Shown: piece by piece, positions 30,332 through 38,876 of the stretch
How positions within the stretch are numbered: position 1 is the first letter of the stretch
Layout: every line of letters begins with the position of its first letter
Source of the DNA: Microlunatus kandeliicorticis
GTDB lineage: Bacteria > Actinomycetota > Actinomycetes > Propionibacteriales > Propionibacteriaceae
Length of the DNA stretch: 64,000 nucleotides
NCBI RefSeq assembly: GCF_014137855.1
Contig: NZ_JACGWT010000003.1
Coordinates: 372,001 to 436,000 of the forward strand
Direction: 5' to 3'
Notes under the pieces: generated by a model
Databases searched by the model: none
Seen by the model: the letters and a program-made list of their open reading frames with translations, nothing else
Told to the model about the DNA's origin: nothing
Made by a program: the position numbers and the translations under genes

Positions 30332-31308
30332 CAGGACTGGCCGTTGAACAGGCTGGTGACCGACCCGTCCTCGAACACCTCGTGGATCGCGCGGGCGATC
30401 AACGGCCCGATCGAGAGCACGGTCAACCGGTCGAACCGCCGCTCGGGCGGGATCGGCAGCGTGTTGGTGACGATGACCTCCTCGAAGGCGGAGGCCGACA
30501 GCCGCTCGATCGCCGGCCCGGACAGCACCGGGTGGGTGGCCGCCGCGATCACCTTCTTGGCGCCGCGGGCGACCAGCGCCTCGGCGGCCTGGCAGATGGT
30601 GCCGGCGGTGTCGATCATGTCGTCGACCAGCAGGCAGACCCGGCCGCGGACGTCGCCGACGACCTCGTGCACCGCCACGGTGTTCGCGACGTTCGGGTCG
30701 CGGCGCTTGTGGATGATGGCCAGCCGGGTGTTCAGCCGGTCGCTCCACATGTCGGCCAGCCGCACGCGGCCGGCGTCCGGGCTGACCACGGTCATCTCGG
30801 AGGTGTCGTACTTGTCGACCACGTAGTCGGCCAGCACCGGCAGCGCCCAGAGGTGGTCGACCGGCCCGTCGAAGAAGCCCTGGATCTGCGCGGCGTGCAG
30901 GTCGACCGACATCAGCCGGTTGGCCCCGGCGGTCTTGAACAGGTCGGCGATCAACCGGGCCGAGATCGGCTCGCGGCCGGCGTGCTTCTTGTCCTGCCGG
31001 GCGTAGGGATAGAACGGCGCGACCACGGTGATCCGCTTGGCCGAGGCGCGCTTGAGCGCGTCGACCATGATCAGCTGCTCCATCACCCACTCGTTCACCG
31101 GAGCGGCGTGGCTCTGGATGACGAAGGCGTCCGAGCCGCGGACCGACTCCTCGAACCGGACGTAGATCTCGGAGTTGGCGTAGTTCAACGCCCGGGTGGG
31201 GACGATCTCGACCCCCATCAGCTCGGCCACCTCGCCGGCGAGCTCGGGATAGGCCCGGCCCGAGAACAGCATCAGGTGCTTGTCGTTGGGCCGCTTCACT
31301 CCGGTCAC
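30331..31308 (-). CDS. prs: ribose-phosphate pyrophosphokinase
   Basis: A 325-residue protein of normal PRPP synthetase length. ATP/ribose-5-phosphate site motifs FEESVRGSDAF and PYARQDKKHAGREPIS are present, and CLLVDDMIDTAGT is the PRPP-binding loop. It makes PRPP from ATP and ribose-5-phosphate for nucleotide, His and Trp synthesis, and in actinomycetes for decaprenyl-phosphoarabinose. The GTG start overlaps the glmU stop (GTGA) and GGGGGAG lies upstream, so glmU and prs are translationally coupled. Confidence 0.97.
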   Translation of the reverse strand: MTGVKRPNDKHLMLFSGRAYPELAGEVAELMGVEIVPTRALNYANSEIYVRFEESVRGSDAFVIQSHAAPVNEWVMEQLIMVDALKRASAKRITVVAPFYPYARQDKKHAGREPISARLIADLFKTAGANRLMSVDLHAAQIQGFFDGPVDHLWALPVLADYVVDKYDTSEMTVVSPDAGRVRLADMWSDRLNTRLAIIHKRRDPNVANTVAVHEVVGDVRGRVCLLVDDMIDTAGTICQAAEALVARGAKKVIAAATHPVLSGPAIERLSASAFEEVIVTNTLPIPPERRFDRLTVLSIGPLIARAIHEVFEDGSVTSLFNGQS

Positions 31309-32924
31309 GCCTGGTCTCCCCCGTCCTGCGGGGCGCCGTCCCGGCCCCGGGTCCGCTGCTGTTCCTGCTCGTGGTGCGCGTGATCGGCCGCGTCCGGCGG
31401 GCGCGCCCCGGCCCGGTCGGCGGCCGCCGCCGTCCGGGTGTCCGGCCGGCGCCGGAACACCCAGCCGTCGACATTGCGCTGCCGGCCGCGGGCGACCCCG
31501 AGCTGACCGGGGCGAACGCTCTCGGTGACCGCCGACCCGGCGGCCACGTAGGCGCCGTCGCCGACCTCCACCGGATGGATCAGCACCGACCCGCTGCCGA
31601 CGAACGAGTCCCGGCCGACGCTGCTCGGGTTCTTGGACACCCCGTCGTAGTTGGCGAAGATCGTGCCGGCGCCGATGTTGCTGCCCTCGCCGATCTCGGT
31701 GTCACCGGCGTAGGTCAGGTGCGGCACCTTGGCCCGCTCGCCGATCCGGGCGTTCTTGGTCTCGACGAAGGTGCCGATCTTGCCCTCGGCCCCCAGCACC
31801 GTGCCCGGCCGCAGGTAGGCGTACGGCCCGACGCTGGCGCCGGCCCCGATCACCGCCAGGCTGGCCTGGCAGCGGGTGACGGTGGCACCCTCCCCGACCT
31901 CGACGTCGACCAGGGTGACGTCCGGGCCGATGACCGCACCCTCGGCCACCGTGGTGGCGCCCTCGAGCGAGGTGTTGGGCAACAGGGTGACGTCGCTCGC
32001 CAGGTCGACGTCGGCGTGCACCCAGGTGCTGGCGGGGTCGACGACCGTCACGCCTGCGAGCATCCAGCGCTCGAGCAGCCGGCGGTTGATCTCCGCACCC
32101 ATCCGCTGCAGCTGGACGCGGTCGTTGACCCCCTCGACCTCCCAGCGGTCGGCGGTCAGGTGCGCCCGGACCGGGCGGTGCCGGCGACGCGCGATGCCCA
32201 GGACGTCGGTCAGGTAGAGCTCGCCGGTGACCGGGCTGGGCACCAGCTCGTCCAGCGCCCCGGTGAGCACGTCGGCGGCGAAGACGTAGATGCCCGAGTT
32301 GATCTCGCGGATGGCCCGCTCGGCCGGGCCGGCGTCCTTGTGCTCGACGATCCCGAGCACGTCCCCGGCCTCGCCGCGGACGATCCGGCCGTAACCGGTC
32401 GGGTCGTCGACCTCGGCGGTCAGCACGGTGATCGAGGCCCCGGCGTCGCGGTGGGCGCCGACCAGGGCGGTCAGCGTCGCCGAACCCAGCATCGGCACGT
32501 CGGCGTAGGTGACCAGCACCTCCCCGGACAGCGGGCCGGTCCGCTCGGTGAGCACGCGGAGGCCGCACCGGACCGCGTGCCCGGTGCCGTAGGCGTCGTC
32601 GGTCTGCACCGCCACCGTGACGTGCGGGGCGATCTCGGCCAGGTGCGCCTCGACCTGATCCCGCTGGTGCCCGACGACCACGACCACGTGCTCGGCGCCG
32701 GCCTCGACCGCCGCGTCGACGGCGTAGTTGAGCAGCGAGCGGCCGGCGATCTCGTGCAGCAGCTTCGACCGCCGGGACTTCATCCGGGTGCCGGCCCCCG
32801 CGGCCAGGATCACCGCGGCCGCGACGCCGTGGCTCGGTGTCGTCAGATCGGTGTCGGGGTCGGGTCCGACGGGGCCGGTGGGGGGCGTCGGGTCGTCCGG
32901 GTTCCCGGGAGAGGCGGTCGCCAC
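31305..32924 (-). CDS. glmU: bifunctional GlmU: GlcN-1-P acetyltransferase and UDP-GlcNAc pyrophosphorylase
   Basis: A 539-residue two-domain enzyme. The uridylyltransferase domain starts with LAAGAGTRMKSRRSKLLHEI (about residue 40) and includes GTGHAVRCGL and TYADVPML. The C-terminal left-handed beta helix has hexapeptide repeats and the acetyltransferase motifs FVETKNARIG, AGDTEIGEGSNIGAGTIFANYDG. It supplies UDP-GlcNAc for peptidoglycan. Compared with about 460-495 residues elsewhere, it has a 36-residue Pro-rich N-terminal extension and a 45-residue hydrophilic His/Asp/Arg-rich tail. The GTG has GAGGAG four bases upstream. Confidence 0.96.
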   Translation of the reverse strand: MATASPGNPDDPTPPTGPVGPDPDTDLTTPSHGVAAAVILAAGAGTRMKSRRSKLLHEIAGRSLLNYAVDAAVEAGAEHVVVVVGHQRDQVEAHLAEIAPHVTVAVQTDDAYGTGHAVRCGLRVLTERTGPLSGEVLVTYADVPMLGSATLTALVGAHRDAGASITVLTAEVDDPTGYGRIVRGEAGDVLGIVEHKDAGPAERAIREINSGIYVFAADVLTGALDELVPSPVTGELYLTDVLGIARRRHRPVRAHLTADRWEVEGVNDRVQLQRMGAEINRRLLERWMLAGVTVVDPASTWVHADVDLASDVTLLPNTSLEGATTVAEGAVIGPDVTLVDVEVGEGATVTRCQASLAVIGAGASVGPYAYLRPGTVLGAEGKIGTFVETKNARIGERAKVPHLTYAGDTEIGEGSNIGAGTIFANYDGVSKNPSSVGRDSFVGSGSVLIHPVEVGDGAYVAAGSAVTESVRPGQLGVARGRQRNVDGWVFRRRPDTRTAAAADRAGARPPDAADHAHHEQEQQRTRGRDGAPQDGGDQA

Positions 32925-32985
32925 GCTGCTCCTCGCTGTCGCGCTGTCGGTCGGCCGGCGGTGCGGTCGAGCTCGTCGGGCGGCG

Positions 32986-33064
32986 CTCCCCGGGTAGGAG
33001 TCGAACCTACGTCGCTGGTCCTGATTCAAAGTCAGGCGGGCCCTGCCGGCAGACCAACCGGGGA
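32986..33064 (-). tRNA. tRNA-Gln(UUG)
   Basis: A cloverleaf folds by hand: acceptor TCCCCGG/CCGGGGA, discriminator G, anticodon stem CCTGA/TCAGG with loop CTTTGAA (anticodon UUG), T arm GTAGG-TTCGACT-CCTAC. The D arm is GGTC/GGCC. The region between anticodon and T arms is nine bases, somewhat long, giving 79 nt without CCA. A tRNA-Gln next to glmU is a known actinobacterial arrangement. Confidence 0.9.
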
Positions 33065-33227
33065 TCGCACGGCCGGACCGCCCCCAGGTCGTCGACTTGG
33101 TCACTCCCGCGGATCGGCCGAGGCCAACCTTACGCAGGTGGCTGCTCGGTCCGCACATCCTCCACGGCCCCGGTCCAGCCGTCACCCAGAATGGGGTCTC
33201 CGACCCGGGGAGCCACGAGGAGCAGCG

Positions 33228-33875
33228 ATGACCGAGAGCAGGGAGCGGTCGCGGCGCGGCCGGGTGCGGATGAGCAGCGCCGAGCGTCGCGAGCAGCTGA
33301 TCGACGTGGCCCGGCGGCTGTTCGCCGAACGGGGCTACGACCAGGCCTCGGTCGAGGAGATCGCGGCCCGGGCCGAGGTCAGCAAGCCGGTGGTCTACGA
33401 ACACTTCGGCGGCAAGGAGGGGCTCTACGCGGTGATCGTCGACCGCGAGGTGCGGACCCTGCTCGACGTGATCCGCGGCTCGCTCAGCCGCGGCGAGGAC
33501 CGCGAGCTGATCGAGTCCGCCGCGCTGGCCCTGCTCGACTACATCGAGACCCACACCGACGGTTTCCGGATCCTGGCCCGCGACTCCTCGGTCGGCACCA
33601 CCGGCGGCTCGCTGGCCAGCGTCCTCGGCGACGTCGCCGACCGGGTCAGCGAGCTGCTCGCACCGGAGTTCCGGCGTCGCAAGCTCGACCCGAAGGCAGC
33701 GCCGATCTACGCCCAGATGCTGGTCGGGATGATCGCGCTGACCGGGCAGTGGTGGCTGGACAACCGCAAGCCGCGCAAGCAGGACGTCGCCGCCCACCTG
33801 GTCAACCTGGCCTGGAACGGGCTCCGCGGGCTTGAGGCCAAGCCGCGGCTCCAGGGCACCCACGACCTGTCCTGA
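33228..33875 (+). CDS. TetR-family regulator next to glmU/tRNA-Gln
   Basis: A 215-residue protein with a textbook TetR HTH: RREQLIDVARRLFAERGYDQ, then SVEEIAARAEVSKPVVYEHF and GGKEGLYAVIVDRE (about residues 18-70). An all-helical ligand/dimer domain follows. The ATG has CGAGGAG seven bases upstream. It is the likely equivalent of the TetR gene beside glmU in mycobacteria (Rv1019, from memory). Its regulon is unknown; the downstream MFS gene on the same strand is about 105 bases away. Confidence 0.92.
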   Translation: MTESRERSRRGRVRMSSAERREQLIDVARRLFAERGYDQASVEEIAARAEVSKPVVYEHFGGKEGLYAVIVDREVRTLLDVIRGSLSRGEDRELIESAALALLDYIETHTDGFRILARDSSVGTTGGSLASVLGDVADRVSELLAPEFRRRKLDPKAAPIYAQMLVGMIALTGQWWLDNRKPRKQDVAAHLVNLAWNGLRGLEAKPRLQGTHDLS

Positions 33876-33980
33876 GGTCGGCGCGCGAGCCCGGCCACCC
33901 TCCGCCGTCGCCGACTTGGTGGGTGATCGCCGAGCCCGTATCGTTGGCGGCGTCTAGATCGATTCAGAAAGAGCGCCTCG

Positions 33981-35219
33981 ATGACCGCCCTGCTCGCGCC
34001 CGCCGCGACCACCCGCACCCCGCCGCTCGGCAGCCCGCGCTCCGTGCTCGCCGTGACCCTGATGTTCGCCGCCAACGGCGTGATCCTGGGCAGCTACGGT
34101 GGCGCGCTGCCCTCGCTCCGCGACCGGCTCGACCTCAGCGCCGTCCAGATCGCCGTCATGCTCTTCTCGGCCGGCGCGGCCGGGCTGGTGGCCATGCAGC
34201 TCGGCGGTCGGCTGACCGACCGGATCGGCGCCCGGACGATCGCCCTGGCCGCGCTGCCGATCCTGGTGCTCGCCGCGGTGACCCTCGGGCTGGCCCCGGT
34301 CTATCCGGTGGCCGTGGCCGGGGCGGTGCTGGTCGGGTTCGGCAACGGCGCGATGGACGTGGCCATGAACGCCCTCGGCGTCCAGGTCGAGTCGGGACGG
34401 CGGGCCCGCGGCGGTGGCGCGGTGATGAGCCGCTTCCACGCGTTCTGGTCGCTCGGCCAGTTCACCGGGGCCGCGATGGTGCTGCTACTGGCGGGCGTGT
34501 TCACCCTGCGCGGGGCGGCCGTGGTCGCCCCGGTGCTGCTCGCCGCCGCGCTGGTCGCCACCGTCGCCTGGCTGGTGCTGCTGCGGATCGCCCCGGTCGC
34601 CGTCACCGTCGACCACACCGTCGACGGCCGCAGGACGAAGATCCCGCGGGCCGCCTGGGTGCTCGGCGCGATGGCGCTGGCCTTCGGGCTCTGCGAGGGC
34701 ACCGCGGTCGACTGGTCCTCGATCCACGTCACCGACGTGGCCCGGGTGGACTCGACCACCGGGTCGCTCGGGCTGATCGCGGTCAGCGGGTTCATGGTGC
34801 TGATCCGGCTGCTCGGCGACCGGCTGGTCGACCGGTTCGGGCACCGCGCGGTGGTCCGGTTCGGCGGCGCCTGCGCCGCGGTCGGCTACCTGGTCGTCAC
34901 CCTCACCCACCCGCTGCCGCTGCTGGTCGACGGTTGGGCCCTGGTCGGCTTCGGGGTCGGGATGATCGCCCCTCAGGTCTACGCCACCGCCGGGCACCTC
35001 GGCGGCGGCCGGGTGCTCGCCGTGGTGGTGACCTTCGGCTACGCGGCGTTCCTGGCCGGTCCGGGCCTGATCGGCTTCGCGGTCCGACACGTCGGCGTCC
35101 AGCACACGATGGCGCTGCCCGCGGTGCTCAGCATCGGCATCATCGTGCTCGCCGCGACCATGCCGTCGCACCACGCCCGCGGGACGGAGCCCGAACTCTC
35201 TCGACGTCAAGAGTCTTGA
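33981..35219 (+). CDS. MFS transporter
   Basis: A 412-residue membrane protein with about 12 helices. The MFS motif A between helices 2 and 3 is visible as GGRLTDRIGART, repeated between helices 8 and 9 as GDRLVDRFGHR. FGNGAMDVAMNALGV and SRFHAFWSLGQFTGA resemble sugar/fucose-permease-like (YfmO/ProP-unlike) exporters of the 'MFS_1, DinB-linked' type found beside MarR genes; substrate unknown. The ATG has AGAAAGAG upstream. The TGA stop forms part of the palindrome in front of the MarR gene, implying joint control. Confidence 0.88.
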   Translation: MTALLAPAATTRTPPLGSPRSVLAVTLMFAANGVILGSYGGALPSLRDRLDLSAVQIAVMLFSAGAAGLVAMQLGGRLTDRIGARTIALAALPILVLAAVTLGLAPVYPVAVAGAVLVGFGNGAMDVAMNALGVQVESGRRARGGGAVMSRFHAFWSLGQFTGAAMVLLLAGVFTLRGAAVVAPVLLAAALVATVAWLVLLRIAPVAVTVDHTVDGRRTKIPRAAWVLGAMALAFGLCEGTAVDWSSIHVTDVARVDSTTGSLGLIAVSGFMVLIRLLGDRLVDRFGHRAVVRFGGACAAVGYLVVTLTHPLPLLVDGWALVGFGVGMIAPQVYATAGHLGGGRVLAVVVTFGYAAFLAGPGLIGFAVRHVGVQHTMALPAVLSIGIIVLAATMPSHHARGTEPELSRRQES

Positions 35220-35227
35220 TCTAGAAT
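35201..35227 (+). promoter_or_regulatory. candidate MarR promoter with operator TCAAGA-G-TCTTGA
   Basis: A perfect 13-bp palindrome (35207-35219) lies between a possible -35 (TCGACG, 35201-35206) and a good -10 (TAGAAT, 35222-35227). The -10 is only seven bases before the MarR ATG, so the transcript would be leaderless or nearly so. An 8-mer GATCTAGA here (35218-35225) occurs inverted (TCTAGATC) about 25 bases before the MFS start, hinting at shared control. Confidence 0.5.
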
Positions 35228-35234
35228 CCCGGTC

Positions 35235-35816
35235 ATGGCCGGGTCCGCCGCACGCACGTCGACGAGCGCGTCGACGTCCGCGCCCGCGAGCAGCTCCCGG
35301 GCCACCGACGCCGAGCCCGGTGCGCAGGCGCGGGACGAGGTCGACAGCCTGGTCGACGCCTGGCAGCGCGAACGGCCGGAGCTGGACGTCTCGCCGATGC
35401 ACGTGCTGTCGCGGGTGACCCGGCTGGCCCGGCACCTCGACCGGGCCCGCCGGGACGCGTTCGCCGCCCACGAGCTCGAGTCGTGGGAGTTCGACGTCCT
35501 CGCCGCGCTCCGCCGCGCGGGGGCGCCCTACCGGCTCTCCCCCGGCCAGCTGCTCCGCGAGACGATGGTCACCTCGGGCACCATGACCAACCGGGTCGAC
35601 CGGCTCAGCGCCCGAGGGCTGGTCACCCGCACCGACCACCCCGAGGACCGTCGGGGCGTCCTGGTCGGGCTCACCCCGACCGGCCGCGCCGCCGTCGACG
35701 CCGCCATGGACGACCTGTTGGCCGCCGAGCACGCCATCCTCGACGACCTCGACCGCGCCGAGCTCGACGCGCTGGCCGGCACCCTGCGTCGGCTGACCGT
35801 CGCCTACGAGGGCTGA
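35235..35816 (+). CDS. MarR-family regulator
   Basis: A 193-residue protein. An Ala/Ser-rich 45-residue N-terminus precedes a winged helix: FDVLAALRRAGAPYRLSPGQ, LLRETMVTSGTMTNRVDRLS (recognition helix) and TRTDHPEDRRGVLVGLTPTG (wing, with the conserved DxRxxxxxLT pattern). MarR proteins usually repress a neighbouring transporter until a phenolic or toxic ligand binds. It lies 15 bases past the MFS gene and probably controls it and itself through the palindrome upstream. It runs tail-to-tail with ltrA. Confidence 0.92.
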   Translation: MAGSAARTSTSASTSAPASSSRATDAEPGAQARDEVDSLVDAWQRERPELDVSPMHVLSRVTRLARHLDRARRDAFAAHELESWEFDVLAALRRAGAPYRLSPGQLLRETMVTSGTMTNRVDRLSARGLVTRTDHPEDRRGVLVGLTPTGRAAVDAAMDDLLAAEHAILDDLDRAELDALAGTLRRLTVAYEG

Positions 35817-35838
35817 CCCGCCCGACGGTCCCGTCCGC

Positions 35839-37056
35839 TCAGTCGGCCTCGCCGTCCGGCGCCAGCCCGGCGACCACGATCTCCACCGCCAGCAGTCCGG
35901 CGCAGACCACCCCGGTCAGCACCTCGGGGAAGGGTGTGAACGCGGCGGCCAGCACGGCTAGGACGGCGACCCCGAACGGCACGGCGGTCCGCGGTCCCGG
36001 GTCGTGCCCGCGGACCTGGAAGAACCAGATCCCGGCCAGCAGCACCGCGACGGCCCCTGAGAGCAGCAGGGCCGATCCCAGACCCGAGTCGGGCGCGCCC
36101 TCGCCCTCGTGCAGCCCGACCGCGGTCCAGTGGTCGACCCGGGCGGCCAGCCCGGCGCCGACCGCCGCGGCCGAGGCGAAGATCAGGTAGTGGCCGAAGC
36201 CCCACAGGTAGTGCCAGCCACGGCCGGCGCCGCGACCGCGCTCGAGCACCGCGGCGGCGGGCCGGGAGAAGTACAGCCACCAGACGCTGAAGACGATCAG
36301 CACCCCGCCGACGATCACCGCGGCCAGGTGACCGCGCTCGGCGTCGTCGGCGCCCAGCGCCTCGGAGATCCCGTCCGCGCTGGAGAGGATCACCTCGCCC
36401 AGCACGATGATGAAGAACAGGCTGTAGCGCTCGGCGACGTGGTGCGCGTGCCAGCTGGTGGGGCCGGCCCGCTCGGCGATCACCGGCACCGCGAGGTCGG
36501 CAACGATCAGCAGCAGGAAGACCGGCAGTCGTTCGGCCAGCGGCACCAGCAGGGCGCCCACCCAGGCCGCCTGGACGATCAGGATGCCGACCGCGTAGCG
36601 CCGGCAGGTCCGGCGCCGGGCGGGGTCGTGCCGGGCGGCCCGCAGCCACTGGACGACCAGTGCGATCCGCATGATCAGGTAGCCGATGATCACCGTGGTC
36701 GGGTGCTCGAACAGGTGCGGGACGCCGGCGGCCAGCACCAGCGAGCCGAGGATCTGCAGGATGGTCAGCAGCCGGTAGACGACGTCGTCGTTGTCGTAGG
36801 CGGAGGCGAACCAGGTGAAGTTGAGCCAGGTCCACCAGATCGCGAAGAAGGCCAGCGCGTACTCGGGCAGCCCGGTCGCCAGGTGCTGCGCGGCGGCGTC
36901 GTGGTGCAGGGTGGCGGCGGCCCGCGAGACCGCGACCACGAAGCACAGGTCGGTGAGCAGCTCGAGCGGCGTGGCTACCCGGTGCGGCTCGGCCGGGTCG
37001 CGGGACCGCAGGACCCGGACGGCCGCGGGTCGGAGCGGGCCGGGCAGGACGGACAC
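35839..37056 (-). CDS. low temperature requirement protein A (LtrA) family
   Basis: A 405-residue protein with about ten hydrophobic helices. Family signatures: ELLTDLCFVVAVSRAAATLH at the start (VELFFDLVFVFAIT-like), WTWLNFTWFASAYDNDDVVY, and HHVAERYSLFFIIVLGEVIL. LtrA was named for a Listeria cold-growth mutant; the molecular role is unknown. The start is GTG. It is transcribed towards the MarR gene with only 22 bases between the stops. Confidence 0.9.
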   Translation of the reverse strand: MSVLPGPLRPAAVRVLRSRDPAEPHRVATPLELLTDLCFVVAVSRAAATLHHDAAAQHLATGLPEYALAFFAIWWTWLNFTWFASAYDNDDVVYRLLTILQILGSLVLAAGVPHLFEHPTTVIIGYLIMRIALVVQWLRAARHDPARRRTCRRYAVGILIVQAAWVGALLVPLAERLPVFLLLIVADLAVPVIAERAGPTSWHAHHVAERYSLFFIIVLGEVILSSADGISEALGADDAERGHLAAVIVGGVLIVFSVWWLYFSRPAAAVLERGRGAGRGWHYLWGFGHYLIFASAAAVGAGLAARVDHWTAVGLHEGEGAPDSGLGSALLLSGAVAVLLAGIWFFQVRGHDPGPRTAVPFGVAVLAVLAAAFTPFPEVLTGVVCAGLLAVEIVVAGLAPDGEAD

Positions 37057-37096
37057 GGCGGCAGCCTAGTGAGCCGGCCGCCGCCGGTCTGCGGCG

Positions 37097-38032
37097 TCAG
37101 CCGATGATCCGCGCCCCGGGCGCCGGGCCGGTGGCCCGGCGGACCGTGCGGCAGACACCGTCGGCGCTCAGCGCGACCCCGAGGTCGACCGCGGCGGTCT
37201 CGGAGCCGACCAGGAAGGCGACCGTCGGGCCGGAGCCGGAGACCAGCGCGCCCAGCGCGCCGTACTCGAGGCCGGCCTCGAGCGTCCGGGCCAGCTGCGG
37301 CTGCAGGTCGATCGCGGCGGGCTGCAGGTCGTTGGTCAGGGTGGCCCCTAGCCGGGCCGGGTCGGCGGCGAGCAGCGCGTTGAGCATCTCGTCGGGCACC
37401 TCGAAGTCGGCCGGGGCCGGCGGGTCGCCGATCTCGTCGAACCGGCGGTAGACGGCCGGCGTCGAGAGCCCGTGCTGGGCGAAGGCGACCACCCAGTGAA
37501 AGGTGCCGCGGGCCATCGCCGGCACCACCGACTCGCCGCGGCCGCTGCCGATCGCGGTCCCGCCGAGCAGCGCGAACGGCACGTCGGAGCCGAGCTCGGC
37601 GCCCAGCTCGCGGAGCGCCTCGGGGCTGACGTCGAGGTCCCAGACCACCGCGCAGGCCAGCAGTGCGGCGGCGGCGTCGGCCGAACCACCGGCCAGCCCG
37701 CCGGCCACCGGGATCGACTTGCGGACCGCGAGCTCGACGCCGACCGGCTCGTCGGCCGCGTACCGCTCGGCGAGCAGCCGGGCGGCGCGCAGCGCCAGGT
37801 GGTCGTCGCCGTCGGGGACCAGCTCGGCGCCCTCACCGGTGGTGGTCACCTCGAACACCCCGGGCTCCGCGAGCGTGGCCTGGACCTCGTCGAAGAGCGA
37901 GATCGCGTGGTAGACGGTGGCCAGCGGGTGGAACCCGTCCTTGCGCGGCGGACCGACGCGGAGCGCCAGGTTCAGCTTGGCCGGGGCCCGCACCCGGACG
38001 CTGCTCGGTCCAGGGGGGATCGGAGAGGCCAC
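37097..38032 (-). CDS. ispE: 4-diphosphocytidyl-2-C-methyl-D-erythritol kinase
   Basis: A 311-residue GHMP kinase. APAKLNLALRVGPPRKDGFH is the N-terminal CDP-ME site, PVAGGLAGGSADAAAALLA the ATP-binding GHMP motif, and GALVSGSGPTVAFLV the third motif. It phosphorylates CDP-methylerythritol in the non-mevalonate isoprenoid pathway. I chose the GTG at 38032 because it places the first motif near residue 15; no strong ribosome binding site precedes it. rsmA and ispE are conserved neighbours, here separated by two small genes. Confidence 0.94.
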   Translation of the reverse strand: MASPIPPGPSSVRVRAPAKLNLALRVGPPRKDGFHPLATVYHAISLFDEVQATLAEPGVFEVTTTGEGAELVPDGDDHLALRAARLLAERYAADEPVGVELAVRKSIPVAGGLAGGSADAAAALLACAVVWDLDVSPEALRELGAELGSDVPFALLGGTAIGSGRGESVVPAMARGTFHWVVAFAQHGLSTPAVYRRFDEIGDPPAPADFEVPDEMLNALLAADPARLGATLTNDLQPAAIDLQPQLARTLEAGLEYGALGALVSGSGPTVAFLVGSETAAVDLGVALSADGVCRTVRRATGPAPGARIIG

Positions 38033-38097
38033 CCGGTGAGCGTAGTGGCGGGTCGCGGGCGGGCCCGGCCCGGGTGATCCCGGCCGGTCGGGCGTCC

Positions 38098-38538
38098 TCA
38101 GTCCAGGCTGCGGTCGGGGTGGGCGGCGAGCCAGTCGGCCGCCCGCCGGGCCGAGGCCCGCGACAGCCACCCGTCGATGATCAGCTCGGCCAGCTGGCGC
38201 CGGGTCAGCTCCCCGAGCCGCGAGGCCCGGACCAGCACCGAGAGGTGGCCGTCGAAGTGCGGCGTGGTGAACGCCGGGTGGTCGGGGTCCTGCACCAGCG
38301 CCAGCTTGTCGGCCTCGTCAGGCACCCAGAAGACGATCACGTCGTCGTAGCGCTCATCGGTGTCCGGGTCGAACGCGTCGGGTCGCGGGTTGCGGAAGAA
38401 GACGAAGCTCTTGCCGCCGACCTGGTAGACCGCGTTGTCCCGGCTGCCGCCGACCTGCTGGACGTGCGGCATCGACGTGGCGATCGCGTGCACGTCGGCG
38501 ACCGTGGCCGGCCGGTCGGCACCGCGCCCCGCCACCAC
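38098..38538 (-). CDS. MmcQ/YjbR-family protein
   Basis: A 146-residue cytoplasmic protein with the YjbR fold pattern: TVADVHAIATSMPHVQQ, then GGKSFVFFRNPR, DDVIVFWVPDEADKLALVQ, HPAFTTPHFDGHLSVLVRAS and LAELIIDGWLSRA. Such proteins are called DNA-binding by fold (double-wing), but the biological role is unclear. The GTG start is ten bases after the Dabb gene, so the two form an operon. Confidence 0.88.
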   Translation of the reverse strand: MVAGRGADRPATVADVHAIATSMPHVQQVGGSRDNAVYQVGGKSFVFFRNPRPDAFDPDTDERYDDVIVFWVPDEADKLALVQDPDHPAFTTPHFDGHLSVLVRASRLGELTRRQLAELIIDGWLSRASARRAADWLAAHPDRSLD

Positions 38539-38548
38539 CGCCGCCCGC

Positions 38549-38854
38549 TCAGGCCGGGTCCGGCAGCTCGAGCTGCACCCGGGAGATCTGCTCGCTGGCC
38601 CCGCCGATCAGCGCCCGGTAGCGGTTGTGCTCCTCGTCGGCGTCGTAGGCCCGGTAGGACTCGACGTCGGTCCAGTCGTTGACGATGGCGAACGTCCACC
38701 CACCCGGACGGAGCCCGGCGTCGCGTCCGACGGTCATCGACAGCTGACCCGGGAGCCGGAGCCCGGCGACGCCGGCCAGCCCCTCGTCGAGCCGGCGCGA
38801 GGTCTCCTCGTCGGCGTCGTCGGCCAGCCGCCCGGTCACCACGTTCCTGATCAC
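38549..38854 (-). CDS. Dabb (stress-responsive A/B barrel) domain protein
   Basis: A 101-residue single-domain protein that fits the dimeric alpha/beta-barrel Dabb family: MIRNVVTGRLADDADEE at the start, SMTVGRDAGLRPGGWTFAIV in the middle and SYRAYDADEEHNRYRA near the end (the common HPxH is replaced by DEEH). These small barrels include cyclases and stress proteins; no reaction can be given. It lies 22 bases downstream of rsmA and ten upstream of the MmcQ gene on the same strand. Confidence 0.85.
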   Translation of the reverse strand: MIRNVVTGRLADDADEETSRRLDEGLAGVAGLRLPGQLSMTVGRDAGLRPGGWTFAIVNDWTDVESYRAYDADEEHNRYRALIGGASEQISRVQLELPDPA

Positions 38855-38876
38855 GGCGTCATCATGCTCCGGGACG

